64,000 nt of DNA from Agrostemma githago (taxonomy: Eukaryota; Streptophyta; Magnoliopsida; Caryophyllales; Caryophyllaceae), in NCBI GenBank assembly GCA_958450325.1, contig OY288250.1:55566898-55630897 (forward strand), written 5' to 3'. Within the stretch, counting starts at the first letter, position 1. The number at the start of each line of letters is the position of its first letter. The notes under the pieces were generated by a model that had not been told where the DNA came from, did not search any database, and saw only the letters and a program-made list of their open reading frames with translations. Below, one piece after another: positions 1 through 10,736 of the stretch. The position numbers and the translations under genes are program-made.

Positions 1-776
1 AAAATGGGTAGAAGCAGCCTCATACACAATCCTAAATTCCTAACTTCCAAACAAGTAGTCAAATTCCTACAAAACAACATCATTTGCCGCTACGGCATAC
101 CACACGAAATCATCAGTGATCATGGGGCTCACTTTAGGGCCGATATCCAAAAACTCCTAGACAAATACAAAATCCAACGACACAAATCATCACCCTATAG
201 ACCTCAAACAAACGGGGCTGTAGAAGCAGCAAACAAAACCATCATCACCATTCTTAAGAAGATGATAGACAATTACCGAGATTGGCCCAACAAAATACCC
301 TTCGCATTATAGGGATACATAACTTCCTACTGAACTCCTACCGGAGCCACACCTTACTACCTAACCTACGCTCCGAAGCCGTACAACCAATAGAATTAGA
401 AATACCCTCGCTTAGGATACTAGCCGAAAGCGGCATTCCCGAAGAAGAGTGGAACCAAAACCGTTACGATGAGTTGGTACTCCAAGACGAGCGTAGAATA
501 CATGCCCTATCCAACGTGCAAGCTTACCAACAAAGAATACAACGAGCCTTCAACAAACGAACTAAGTCTCGAAACATACATGAGGGAGACCTCGTAGTCA
601 AATCCATTTGAGCACCACTTCCCGTCAACCCTAGGAGAAAGTTCAAACCAAACTGGACAGGCCTCTACCTTGTCAAGAAGATACTCACGGGAGGCACCGT
701 GATCATTACCGACCTAGACGGTCAAGAATTCTCAACCCCAACCAACTTGAACCAGCTTAAACTCTACTACCCTTAG
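1..776 (+). pseudogene. Ty3/gypsy (Tat-type) integrase, C-terminal part of pol, broken
   Basis: This is the 3' end of a gypsy pol gene, cut by the window edge. It shows the second half of the integrase core: an ISDHGAHF block (second catalytic Asp) and RPQTNGAVEAANK (catalytic Glu). Further on come a basic stretch and a C-terminal block with WTGLYLVKK, TDLDGQEF and LKLYYP just before the stop at 774-776; that ending is typical of the Tat/Ogre/Retand branch. The copy is dead: in-frame stops lie at 310-312 and 331-333, a one-base deletion near 370 shifts the frame, and there is a TGA at 609-611. The tail reads in the frame used from 370 on. Downstream antisense ORFs and a tandem repeat array support the Tat assignment. 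The branch assignment is from memory of motifs; membership in gypsy integrase is secure. Confidence 0.88.
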
Positions 777-1513
777 CCTGATAACAAACTTCATCCTAAT
801 CTCTAAGCTTGGGTGAAAACCCAAACAACAACACTCTAAAACACTTCGTATCGATAATAGGCATAACGAATCTAAAGGAAAATCACTCACATTTTTATGA
901 ACTTCGAACATGGTTTGATTCTGTCTAAACACAGATACGTAGCAACCCCCTCGGGGGTACAACCAAACGTTAGCAAGATCGATTATTTGATTCATATGCA
1001 AATCGGAACCATCCCACGCTCCGATTGACGAGTGATGACAAAGCACGAACGACAAGCCGAGGACGAAGTGAAACCCGAAAGGGTGCTCCGGGCAAAATGA
1101 AGAATCGAGTTGCGAGCCATCGTAAAAAAAAAAAGACGAGCCAAGGACGGTGTGAAAACCCAAAAAGGCGCTCCGGGAAAAATGAAGAATCGAGTTGTGA
1201 GCCGTAAAAACAAAAAAAAAAGATTGAGCCGAGGACGGAGTGAAAACCCGAAAGGGCGCTCCGGGCAAAATGAAGACTCGAGTTGCGAGCCACCACAAAA
1301 AAAATGAATGAATGAAAAAAAAACGTGCTTCTCATTAATGCAAAAATTAACTAAATCAAGCCTTTGTCGAGACCTTTTACATCTTACACCCATTACCCGG
1401 CTACTCCGGAAACAGGACAACGTGTCAAATAAAACCCCACAAAAAAACTAGTACTAATACGCCACATAATATCAATTAATACAACATAGTACTAAAGGCA
1501 GGGCCCTACCGGT
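777..1513. other. Spacer between pol and the antisense ORFs of the Tat element
   Basis: Non-coding stretch between the pol stop and the end of the second antisense ORF. The only structure I see is the 84-88 bp tandem repeat listed separately. ORFs here are short and follow the repeats. Confidence 0.6.
1055..1298 (+). repeat. Three-copy tandem repeat, 84-88 bp unit
   Basis: Units begin near 1055, 1139 and 1227 with AGCCRAGGACG and share GGGYGCTCCGGG and AATCGAGTTG blocks, separated by A-rich runs. Short tandem repeats in the region 3' of pol are common in Tat elements. Confidence 0.85.
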
Positions 1514-2172
1514 CTAACTTTTCTTTCCCCTTACCATTTGGGTGTGCTTCTCCGGATCTCTCACCATAGACTCTTTGAACGCAGACTTCCACCCTACCAG
1601 CCCATTCCCCTCTTCGTCCACATTTTCAATACGGGTCTTGTTAGTCTTCGCCCGCTTCGATGAATTAACGGTACTAGGATCGAAAACATTGTCTTTGGTT
1701 GAGCGCTTAGTGGCATCAACTCGTGTATCCTCCTTATTCTGTAGCACTGAGGTTTTCCCGACTATTAACTTGTCCCGCCCTGACGGATATCCATAAACCT
1801 CTCGCTGGGTGTGAGTAGGGATTGCCGATCGTACATTTTCTATAGAAACAGGATGCAAAACCCTTCATCTCCAAGACATTTCGAACTTCCTTAGAGAACT
1901 TTCCTTCCACGGATGAGAGTTGGTAACGTCAGTAATAGCCTTTGAAAGGACTTGCCCCACACCCATCTTGCGCATTAAGGCCCTGTTCTTTTCGGCTGAA
2001 ATAGGGTTGAGCTGGTCTGATAAGAGCTGAGCTGGTCTGATAGGAGCTGAGCTGGACTGATAGAAGCTGAGCTGAGCTGAATTAAAAGAAGATGAAACTA
2101 ATAACTACTTATATAAATTATCTAATAATATTTTAAAAAATGAGAAAAAAAATATAAAAAATTATAACACTA

Positions 2173-2176
<4 letters not shown>

Positions 2177-2207
<31 letters not shown>

Positions 2208-2305
2208 CAAAAACAACAACAACAACAACAATAATAACAATAATAACTAATTAATTAATTATAATAGTAATAATAATAATGATGATGATGATGATGATGA
2301 TGATG

Positions 2306-2352
<47 letters not shown>

Positions 2353-2353
2353 T

Positions 2354-2390
<37 letters not shown>

Positions 2391-2392
2391 AA

Positions 2393-2432
<40 letters not shown>

Positions 2433-2450
2433 GTAGTGGTGGTGGTGGTG
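2177..2450. repeat. Compound trinucleotide microsatellites
   Basis: Runs of TAA, then GAT, then GTA, then GAT and GGT follow one another with few interruptions. They produce artificial poly-Val, poly-Asp, poly-Ser and poly-Thr reading frames on both strands. Confidence 0.97.
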
Positions 2451-2464
2451 GTAGCAATAACAAC

Positions 2465-2944
2465 ATGGTTCGCGACACCCTTTTAGATATCTGTTTCCGA
2501 TCTGGTATTTCTGCCGGTAAGGAAGTAGATGTCGGTTTGGTGGATGGGCACGACAACCACCTACGCCCGGCGGATTTGCTTCTTTATTCCTGGGTTAGAG
2601 GGCGTGATGTGTGTGTCGATCTGACAGGGTCGTCCCCTTTGACCCAGACTGCGATGGCTGATTTCCTGCCTGGTCGCGTGGTCGTTGATGCTGCTCAACA
2701 TAAGTGCGCCAAGTATGGAGATTTGTGCACGAAGATTGGGTACGGGTTCCTGCCTTTCTCCTTCTCGTCTTTGGGGGAGCTTGATGCTGAGGCTGTTGCA
2801 TTGGTGAACCGGATTCAGAAATTCTCTATCTCTCAGGATGCGGGGGCTCGTGCAGCTGCCTTTATTTTCACTAGACTTAGTTTTTCTATTGCTAAGGGAG
2901 TGGGTGCCTAGATAGTATCTCGGCTACCCACTAACTTCTTGTAA
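2465..2944 (+). pseudogene. Captured fragment: C-terminal domain of a plant RT-associated (restriction-like?) protein
   Basis: The frame from 2465 reads MVRDTLLDICFRSG, then LRPADLLLYSWVRGRDVCVDLTG, then YGFLPFSFSSLGELD and AAAFIFTRLSFSIAKGVGA. I recall this domain from plant reverse-transcriptase-like transposon proteins, where it is C-terminal. The spaced D and D-x-T residues suggest a PD-(D/E)XK-like nuclease, but that is inference. A CAG-to-TAG change makes an early stop at 2909-2911; the frame then continues QIVSRLPTNFL-like to TAA at 2942-2944. A short 3' tail and a (TAA)n run follow, as in a 5'-truncated non-LTR retroposon. The tail is repeated near 3712-3770. The N-terminal side runs into microsatellite with no natural start. 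Confidence 0.6.
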
Positions 2945-2990
2945 TTTGGTTCGATCTTAATGCAAGTTCCGGTTTTTATAAAAATAAAAC

Positions 2991-3071
<81 letters not shown>
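2991..3071. repeat. (TAA)n microsatellite
   Basis: A near-perfect TAA run directly follows the 3' tail of the captured RT-associated fragment. It is best read as a microsatellite-type retroposon tail. Confidence 0.95.
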
Positions 3072-3073
<2 letters not shown>

Positions 3074-3426
3074 AAGTTCCGTTTATAATAATAAAAAAAA
3101 TAATAATAATAATAATAATAATTAATTATAGTAATGATAACAGCAACAACATAGTACTCACTCCAATTCATTTGATTTCTACTTTTGTTTTTTTTAGTAC
3201 TTGGCAATAGAAAATGTTAGGTATATATCTTTGATTACGTAATATACAAAATTTTAAATTTTCATATTCTTAAATCTTAATACAATAGAAATAATATTCA
3301 TATGCTATATTTTGTGTGTGAGTTGTAAATATTTGAATGTAACATCTATTTCAAGACCTCAAAATATTATGGAGTTCATAATAATATAAATAATTATTAT
3401 AATAAAAATGATGATAAAAAAAATAC

Positions 3427-3655
3427 AAAATAATAATAATAACGATAATAATAACAATGACGATGATGATGACGACAACGACAATGACGATGATAATAAT
3501 AATTTGTTGTTATTATTATTAACATTAAGAGATACAAGTAATAAAAATAACAACAACAACAACAAGAAGAAGAAGAAGAAGAAGAAGAAGAAGAAGAAGA
3601 AGAAGAACAACAATATTATTATTATCATTATTATTATTTTTTTATGAAAAAAAAC
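3427..3655. repeat. Mixed AAT, GAC and AAG microsatellites
   Basis: Short runs of AAT/AAC, GAT/GAC and a pure AAG tract near 3564-3606. Low-complexity ORFs on both strands here are not genes. Confidence 0.95.
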
Positions 3656-5032
3656 TTGCATTAATATCGAAATGCAATAACAACAACAACAACAACAACA
3701 ATAATAATAACTTATTGTAATTTGTTTCGATCTTAATGCAACTTTCGTTTCATATAAATAAATAAATAATAATAATATTATAGTATATTATTATATAGTA
3801 TATATTATTATTATTATTGAAGTATTATTTTAGGAGCTAAAAATATTGGAGCTGGGCTGAAAATATTAGAGCTGAGCTGAGCTGAGCTTATAGGAGCTGG
3901 ACTGAGCTGATACGAGCTGGGCTGAGCTGGTCTGAAACGGACTGAAAATAAGCTGAAAAGAACAGGGCCTAACCTGTCTGGGTGAATATAAACATACCCG
4001 CTTAAGGACAATAGTTGCATAGTACGGGCCTGTGACGAGGACGGAAACTCGATATACCCTTTGACATGCCACCACGGGATTGTCCACCTAATAGTGACTC
4101 CTCCGTTGCCCTACAAGTAAGAGAACCATCCCTCTTCGGTATAACCGGCATTCCAAGGCTCCACCATATTCCGAGCAGCAAAGCCTTTGCGGTTGTAACA
4201 CTTAATAAGCTCAGGAGGCTCGATTAAACCTAACCTCTCTTATAGCCAAACCTGCCCAATACAACATAGGGTCAAGTTTTTGAACTAAGGTAAGTTTCGA
4301 ATAAGGAAAGTAGTGCCCCGACATACCTGCAAAATGATCATAGAATCTCGAAAAGGAGCATGATATAAACGTGCACGAGTATCAAGACCCGTGATAAGCT
4401 CACCTAAAATAATCCAAGAAGGCGACCGCTCATGCTCCATACCCTTTATAATATCCAAAACCAGAAGATTACCCCAGTCTTCATGGCACGACGCATCCTC
4501 AAATAAGTAATAGCATGCGACCGCAATATTGAGAGCCCGCTTACGGGCTAAGTGCGAAATATCACGAGAGTCTTTCCGTGAGAAAACCCTAACAAGTAAC
4601 TTTTAGTCAATACCACCTTCCCCGAAGAAAACATTAGCCTCCTCCAACAAAGAAATGTCCAAAAAATGATTAAATCTTTCCACGGGAACGTCAACCTCAA
4701 TGGGTATACAAGGACGAACCGAGTGCCATCCTCCTATAGCATCTAGCTCCTTGGGGAGAGGACAAACATCACCCCTCGGGAATGCAAAAACATGTTTATT
4801 AGAATCCTAGAAGCGAGAACATTTCAACAAAAAGTCGTCTTGCACTTTAACTTGCTTTAAAGCTGTAATTGCAGACAAACCATCACCTAGCAAAACCTCA
4901 AGATCACCCTTCTTAAGACGACCCATCCACCCAGTCAAAAGATTCCCAAAACCCGACATGGCTCAAAGTAAATTGAGGAACTAAAGACACTATGGGTACT
5001 TAATTATGTCTAAGACGAGCACCCATAACCCG

Positions 5033-5045
5033 CATATATAGCCCT
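5033..5045 (-). promoter_or_regulatory. TATA box of a probable antisense promoter for aORF2
   Basis: On the minus strand the sequence reads GGGCTATATATGC, about 75 bp before the aORF2 start codon at 4959. A start site about 30 bp downstream would leave a leader of about 45 nt. GC-rich repeats lie just upstream, the same arrangement as in the Tat LTR promoter at 37284-37417. Confidence 0.5.
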
Positions 5046-5097
5046 AATCGCACCACAATTAGGAAATTGCAGAAAATTTTCATAACCGAGAACTGGG

Positions 5098-5205
5098 TCG
5101 CTCAAGCCCAGGCGCCCCAAATCCAGACCGCCCAAGCCCAGGCGCCCCAAAACCGGGACGCCCAAACCCAGGCGCCTAAGGACCAGACCGTTCAAGCCCA
5201 TGCGT
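5098..5205 (-). repeat. GC-rich short tandem repeats upstream of the antisense TATA box
   Basis: Repeated CGCCCAAGCCCAGGCGCC-like units of roughly 30 bp, standing out against AT-rich surroundings. They lie 55-165 bp upstream of the minus-strand TATA box and may bind factors. Confidence 0.65.
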
Positions 5206-5924
5206 ATGCACCACTGAACCGTCAGCCTTCTGGCTCCTGAATCCCAGACTGTCAGCCACGCTTCGTCCCATCAGCTATCATTCGTCAACCCTGGACATTA
5301 GGAACGACCTCCTAAAGTCAGTCGACCCCTTTCCAAAAACTGAAGTGCACATTACAAGCATCGCACAAGAATGAAAAGTCCCCACGGACAAGCGGACGAC
5401 CCGTTTTCATCCACCCAATCCACCAGACTTAGACGTTTTTTTTTCTTTTAGGCGTGTCGTAGCCCCTAGTGACATTGTCAATATGCGTTTGTAGCCCTAT
5501 GTGGTGTTATTAATAAAGCATAAAAAGTGGTCGAACTTTTTTTTCTTTTTACTTTACTTTGAACATGAGCGTCAAAACAATTACACTTGTCTCCCAGCAT
5601 TGGACACACTCGGTCAAAACATTTTAGTCACGAAACGCTTTTGCGTACAACATCAAGTCAAACGTTTCAATCGACGTACCACTTGATCCAACTTCCGGCT
5701 CAAACTAACCTATTTAAAAGCATCCCGATAAAGCATTTTCGCACTCCTAAGCAATCCTAACGCATCTAAAACATCTTAAATCACGACTGAACCATGAGCA
5801 AGCCAAACTTGAAGTGATTACATGTTATCTAAGTTACCATTTCGAAAACACAAGCAAAATTAGCTGATGAAAGCACTAAAGTTTAAAATGTACAAAATAT
5901 ACAAAATCTAAACACAAATTGGGT

Positions 5925-8536
5925 TTACAAACTAGGGAGGACCTCTAGAGGCTGCAGCTCCAGTACAAACTCACCGAGGTTATCATCAAAGCCTAGGTCT
6001 GCCGAATCAAAAGTAGGAGACTCGGTACTACCTATACCCACCAGTATATCCACGGTAACCGTCTCCTTATCAGGAACCCCTCCGGAAGGACCAACATCCT
6101 TGGTAACACCCGTAGCCTGACCCTCAGCCTCAGCCTCTCTCTCCCCCTCGGCCCCAAACCTAGCTTTACCTGTGCCAAGGTCTCACCTCGAGATCGAGCC
6201 TACAGCTCCTTAAGTTTAGCAATCTCGACGTCCAGGGTTCGAAACGACTGCAACAGGCTGACCTCAACTTCCTCGAGCTCGGTCACCCGCCTCTCCAACT
6301 GCCCTACCATGTCTAGGACATCCTGCAAACGTAGCTACCCCATAGGAAAAGACACAACCACCCTAAAAAACCATCCCTAGGAAAACACTACTTATCGATC
6401 GAGGTCCCGATGTATCGCGGGAGGAGGCTACAACCATCCTCGAGGCGTAGGCTCGAAAGCAGTTGGCGGCTTGCCATAACCGCTGATGGGAAGTAGACGA
6501 AACCTGAAAAAGAACAAAACGGGTCAAAAAGTCTAACCCTCAAAGCCAAGTTCAAGGCAAAATCCCAAAACTTACCCGGTACACCGGGTCACGCCAATCC
6601 ATCCCAGCGTCCATCTCCTCCGCAGAGCATAGAGGAAGAGGCTTTGTAAAGGCTACCCTAGTCGCGTCCACCCTGAGCAGTGTCACAAAGGGAAGTCTGG
6701 GGGTTGAACAGCATCAGCAGGGTCGGCCAGCTGAAGGAAAGCAAGCCGATTAGGGCATAAACATACATAAGACCATGAAACAAAAGCCAAAACTCGAATG
6801 CTACCAGGATGCGGTGGCAAGCTAGCCACTGGCAGACGTGAGACACGTAGGAGGCACCAGGCACCATTAACGCCTCACCTCCTTCTCCATCCCTGTCCTC
6901 ACCGGCCTCTGTAGTAGTCGGCCGCCTAAACATGGTCCGGCGAGGATCAACCGGCACCCTAAACTCGTCATATAAGCACTAGCGTGCCAAACTATCGCCC
7001 AGATACCACACAGCACATGAAGGAGCATCCTCCTGTAGCTCCTAGGCCTCAACTCTGCCCTCACGTACACAGGCAGACCCTCATAGTTGGCCCAAGGACG
7101 GGTCACGAACTGCATAAACAAACCTACATCTTAAAATCCTAACCTTGGGGGCTACATAAAAAAGCAAACAGTAAGAAGGAAAAACTTACATCCTCGAGAC
7201 GCAGTTGGTTCACCAGCATGTTCTCCGACGAGTAGTGGCTCGTCGTACTCTTAGTTTGAGCCAACCGCCGCTCGATCCCAATAGGAAACCTAGCCGGGCA
7301 AACAAGCACCGTCTTAGGAGCCAGACGTGGGAAATAAGAGTAGATCCAAGCCTACAAAACCCGAAATATCATCAGCAAAACCAAACCAAACTAAACAAAA
7401 TCCCAAAACCAAATACAAAGTCAATAACTTACCTCCAACACGAGACCTGGACCCATGATGGGTATAGCAGAGCCAGAGTCCACCCTCTACGGCCTCACCA
7501 TGACCTGTAGGCAGCGGGTCATCTCCACAAAAGCTACGGTCACCTAGTCAAAACGTCCCACCTAACTCAAGTCAGCCAGAAAAGGCAAAATCCTAGTACT
7601 AAACCTCTCGCCTTTATCCGAGAAGTGGGTTGACCCTAGGAAGTACCACAACCACAGACGAGCGTCCTGCGCCGTAGTGTTGGGCACTCAACCCTCTAAA
7701 ACCGCCACTCTCTCGAAGTGGTCGGTGATGTATGAGCCCAATAAAGCGTGGGGCGTACTGTAAGCCGAAGGCTCTAAACAGTCTCCGATCCAACCCCTAA
7801 CCTCATCACTATCTAACCTAGGGTCCTCCGGAGCCTACCTAATTATCTCGGGACCCAAAGACAAACCCGTAATAATCCCAAAATCCTCCAAAGTCATGCC
7901 GACCTCACCAAACGACATATGGAATGTCGAGGTCTTGTCATGAAAGCGATCCACCATCAGGTTGCACTTAGTCTTGCAACCTACCAAACGGACCCAATGT
8001 CAGACCAAGGGGCCCAAAGTCGACCCCATAAATATCTCCTTAGCCTCAGGACTAAGCTTCAGCGCATAGATCTCTAAGCACGTCGTAAAGCCCGAGAAGG
8101 TCCTCATCGGACCTGTAGACTGCAAACCATGACAATACAATCATAAATAAACAAGACAAACACAAGTCAAAGTCAAGAGATGAGCCAATAATAAAGCCAA
8201 GGTGATCAGCTTGCCGTTTACGATATGGCTAGACACGTGCAAATTCGGGCGGAGCAATAGCTGCCGACCGTCCCCATCCCAAGCCCAAACGAGATCTTCA
8301 TAGACGGCCTCCTCACCCTCATCAACAAGCCTAGGGACGTGCATCCTCCTATCAACCGTCACGGGCGGTCTACGCCTCGTGACTCTATCAAAATTAGCCT
8401 CGCCCATGGCCCCAGGCTCAAGACGCTGCGAAGGAACGCTCTATAGCCTCTTACGAGCCACCCGGGGAGTCAGCAAGCTCGACCCGGTGGCCTCAACACT
8501 AGTACCAGTTGTATGGACTCCCTCGGGACGTCCCAT
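5925..8536 (-). pseudogene. First antisense ORF (aORF1) of the Tat element: plant mobile domain protein with C-terminal coiled coil
   Basis: On the minus strand the protein starts at 8536 (MGRPEGVHTTG) and ends at 5925 (LELQPLEVLPSL-stop). The hallmark of the plant mobile domain family (PMD, aminotransferase-like) is clear at 7930-7874: STFHMSFGEVGMTLEDFGI. Further family-like blocks follow: a WLWYFLG segment, AWIYSYFPRLAP near 7350, and RPWANYEGLPVYVR near 7090. A Leu/Glu heptad region (QLERRVTELEEVEVSLLQ) near 6305-6240 precedes an acidic tail. Several segments are separated by stretches with splice-like borders, for example TTTGCAG before STGPMRTFSG near 8122, so the gene probably had introns. 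Many TAG stops look like TGG or CAG codons hit by C-to-T change. Antisense PMD ORFs 3' of pol are a known feature of Tat/Retand elements. Exon borders are uncertain. Confidence 0.8.
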
Positions 8537-8954
8537 ACCATCTTCAGCTGCAAAACAAAACAATAGACTCACCTTGGGTCAGGTCAAGATAACCCAAACA
8601 GGTCAAAATAAGCCCAAAATTTCGGATAGTGATATCAAATTCTGAAAGACCCAATAGCACCCGTTTTGTACCCCGATCACAATGAAAGTGGTTTCGGGAA
8701 AATTCGGCATCGTTACGATATCATTTGGTTCGTCTTAAGCTTCACAAACTCACACAGAATGATCCAGAGTGCATTCCGACTCACAAAATCGACATATGAG
8801 CTACCCATAACACCACAAGCGATAATCGAGCAAGGTTACAAGAGTTAAGTATGGGAACGAACGAGAAATCAAACCCTAAACCCTAGCATTTCAACTTTTA
8901 CCCATAAGGAGCCATTAAAGCACCTCCAAGCTCTCATCTCAAGCAAATAACTAT
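8537..8954. other. Tat element spacer upstream of aORF1, cut by element A
   Basis: Non-coding DNA on the 5' side of aORF1, ending at the GCTAT target site of element A and resuming at 34490. Short plus-strand ORFs here show no family features. Confidence 0.6.
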
Positions 8955-8959
8955 GCTAT
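8955..8959. repeat. Target-site duplication GCTAT, left of element A
   Basis: Matches GCTAT at 34490-34494, directly outside the other end of element A. A 5-bp duplication is normal for gypsy integrases. Confidence 0.95.
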
Positions 8960-10608
8960 TGATAAGTGTAGTTTGTAGTGCCTATTTCGTAGTGTTTTGG
9001 TCCCATTTTCCTTGTGGAATCGCTCCTTGGGAGCGGTTTATGGGCTACTTATGCTTCCTTTAGTTCGTTTCAGGTTCCCGAGACCATTTGTGAAGAGTTG
9101 GAGCAAATCCGACTCGATACATACACTTTTTGAAGTCAACGAAGTGAAGGAATGATCACTCGGTGCCTTGAATTCGACCCCGAGACCTCAAGACCCGATT
9201 CCGAGCCTCCGAGACCCAATCCCGAGTCCCAAGAATCGATGAGAAACCCATGAGAGGCAAGGAGGGACCAAAAGAAGCTTAAAGGAGGCCTACAAGGCTC
9301 ATCCCGTTCGGGATGGCCTCAAGCGGTCCCGGTTGAGGTGCACAAAAGGAACTGCTACTGTCTTGGGTCCATCCCGACCGGGATGAGCTCGTCCCGACCG
9401 GGACCACGTCATCCCGACCGGGACCAACTCATCCCGACCGGGATGACCCACTGGCAGCCCGCATTTGATTCTTTTCTTCTCCTTCACTCTTGTAACCCTA
9501 TATTTACCCTTCCTCTTGTATTCTTATGGGGGATACTTCATTAGACATTAAACCCTAGCCTAGTTTAGCATAGATTAGTGTAGATTAGTCGGTAATTAGT
9601 CCTTAATCTTAGATTAGCTCTTGTAATTTGGGAATTCTTGAAGAATCCAACCAAGATTGACAACCTTGGTGGAATTGTTTGGGTTTTCTTCCGTTTATGC
9701 AAGATTTCTTCTTTTCATCTTCTCTAGTATGGTATAATCTCTATTCCTTTCTCTTAATCTTTGTTTTAGTATTCAAGTTTCAATCTTTAGATCTTGTTTA
9801 TTGTTTTGTTCATCCTTTTTGTTAGTTTACATATGTATGCTCTTGTTCTTGTTTTAGTTCATCTTGTTAGTGTTAGTTTTAGATTAGATATGTTTGAGTA
9901 GATCCTTGCTAGGGTTATTAGGGTGATTGGTTGTGATTGTGGATGATTAAGGGTTTGTTGGAGATGTTGGTGAAAGTTTTGGGTTTCCTCTTGGTTAGAT
10001 GCATGGAACATGTTTGATGAAATGCTTGAATGATATGTATGTACATATGCTTGTTTTTCTTGCCTTTTCTCTTGTGGGTGATAGTTTGCTCGTGGGTTTG
10101 GTTCCCTCACTACGTAGCGAGAGCCCGGTGAGGACGAACCCTAGGTCGGTCTACGTAGCGAGAGCCCGGACGTGACCTAGGCTACGATAGCACGCTAGTA
10201 ACCCCGTTTGTCATATGTGTCGCAAAGGTGGGTTCTATCAAGAACCTCTAGGTCAGTCTACGTAGCGAGATCCCGGACTACACCTAGATTACCCGACTAC
10301 CCCTTCACCTTAGCTCTTCTTCGACCATCCCATCACTTCATGAACCCGACCTAACCCTAGTTTTCCTTATTTGCTTTCTTTAGTCGTTAGCTACTTGTTT
10401 TGTCTTCATTCTCCTTGTTTTAGACCTTAGACTAGTACCTAGCCAACCCCCTAGATTAGCTCGTCTCGAACCTAGTCCTAGACCGTAGCACTCATTAGTC
10501 CGAACGCATTTCCGTCCCTGTGGATTCGACCCGACTTGCCCTAGCTACCCTAGTTAGGTTAGTTGGTTATTATTTGACGGCGGGATCCACGACAAATCCC
10601 TCCCATCA
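8960..10608 (+). repeat. 5' LTR of element A (1649 bp)
   Basis: Starts with TG and ends with CA, directly before the primer site. It pairs with the split 3' LTR. It carries dyad repeats (9300-9450), a TATA-like CTATATTTAC (9498-9507; the 3' LTR keeps CTATATATAC) and three GCGAGAGCCCGG-type repeats in the second half. Confidence 0.95.
9300..9450. promoter_or_regulatory. Cluster of TCCCGAYCGGGA dyads upstream of the LTR TATA box
   Basis: Several copies of the palindromic core TCCCGACCGGGA or TCCCGTTCGGGA lie 50-200 bp upstream of the TATA-like box. The same cluster is at the same place in the LTRs of B and C. Confidence 0.6.
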
Positions 10609-10610
10609 AA

Positions 10611-10629
10611 TTGGCGCCGTTGCCGGGGA
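10611..10629 (+). other. Primer binding site of element A (tRNA-Asp type)
   Basis: TTGGCGCCGTTGCCGGGGA, two bases after the LTR, is complementary to the 3' end of plant tRNA-Asp, as I know it from Athila-type elements. Confidence 0.85.
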
Positions 10630-10736
10630 CGGCGTAGTTTAGACTTTTGTTTGCTTAGTTTTGGACTTTGTTCTTGACTTTTGTGTTCTCTTCTCCTTGT
10701 GTATCTTCGTTTTTCTTCTTGTGTGCTATTCTCCCC

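Larger units (their letters stand above)
1979..3969. mobile_element. PIF/Harbinger-like element (1991 bp) with TAA target duplication
   Basis: The ends are GGCCCTGTTCTTTTC and its inverted copy, with TAA directly outside both ends (1976-1978 and 3970-3972). A 3-bp TAA/TTA duplication with such termini is the mark of PIF/Harbinger and Tourist-type elements. Both subterminal regions are built of GAGCTGAGCTGG and CTGATA-type repeats. No transposase is present: the interior is microsatellites, a captured coding fragment and AT-rich filler, so it is non-autonomous. Confidence 0.8.
1514..4959 (-). pseudogene. Second antisense ORF (aORF2) of the Tat element, split by a DNA transposon
   Basis: Read on the minus strand, an ORF starts at 4959 (MSGFGNLLTGWMGRLKKG) and can be followed to a stop at 1514, apart from the 1979-3969 insertion. 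Segments keep coding character: a PLPKELDAIGGWHSVRP block, WTIPWWHVKGYIEF shortly before the insertion, HPDRL up to it and MRKMGVGQVLSKAI after it, then a Lys/Arg-rich tail of about 110 residues. The segments around the insertion join in frame once the 3-bp target duplication is counted once. There are several point stops, for example about 50 codons in and in WFSYL-stop-GNGG, so it is not functional. I do not recognise the fold; the HPDRLMRKMG block resembles the end of plant mobile domain proteins. A TATA box lies about 75 bp upstream on the same strand. Confidence 0.7.
4960..5924. other. Intergenic spacer between the two antisense ORFs
   Basis: About 960 bp with no credible gene. It contains the TATA box and GC-rich repeats upstream of aORF2 on the minus strand. 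The rest is AT-rich and without recognisable structure. Confidence 0.6.

Noticed and set aside
2251..2556. Poly-Ser/Thr/Ile ORF on the minus strand and poly-Val/Asp start on the plus strand
   Set aside because: They are translations of trinucleotide microsatellites; only the part after 2465 has family-like sequence.
3359..3661. ORFs rich in Asn/Asp/Lys and Phe/Leu
   Set aside because: Microsatellite translation on both strands.
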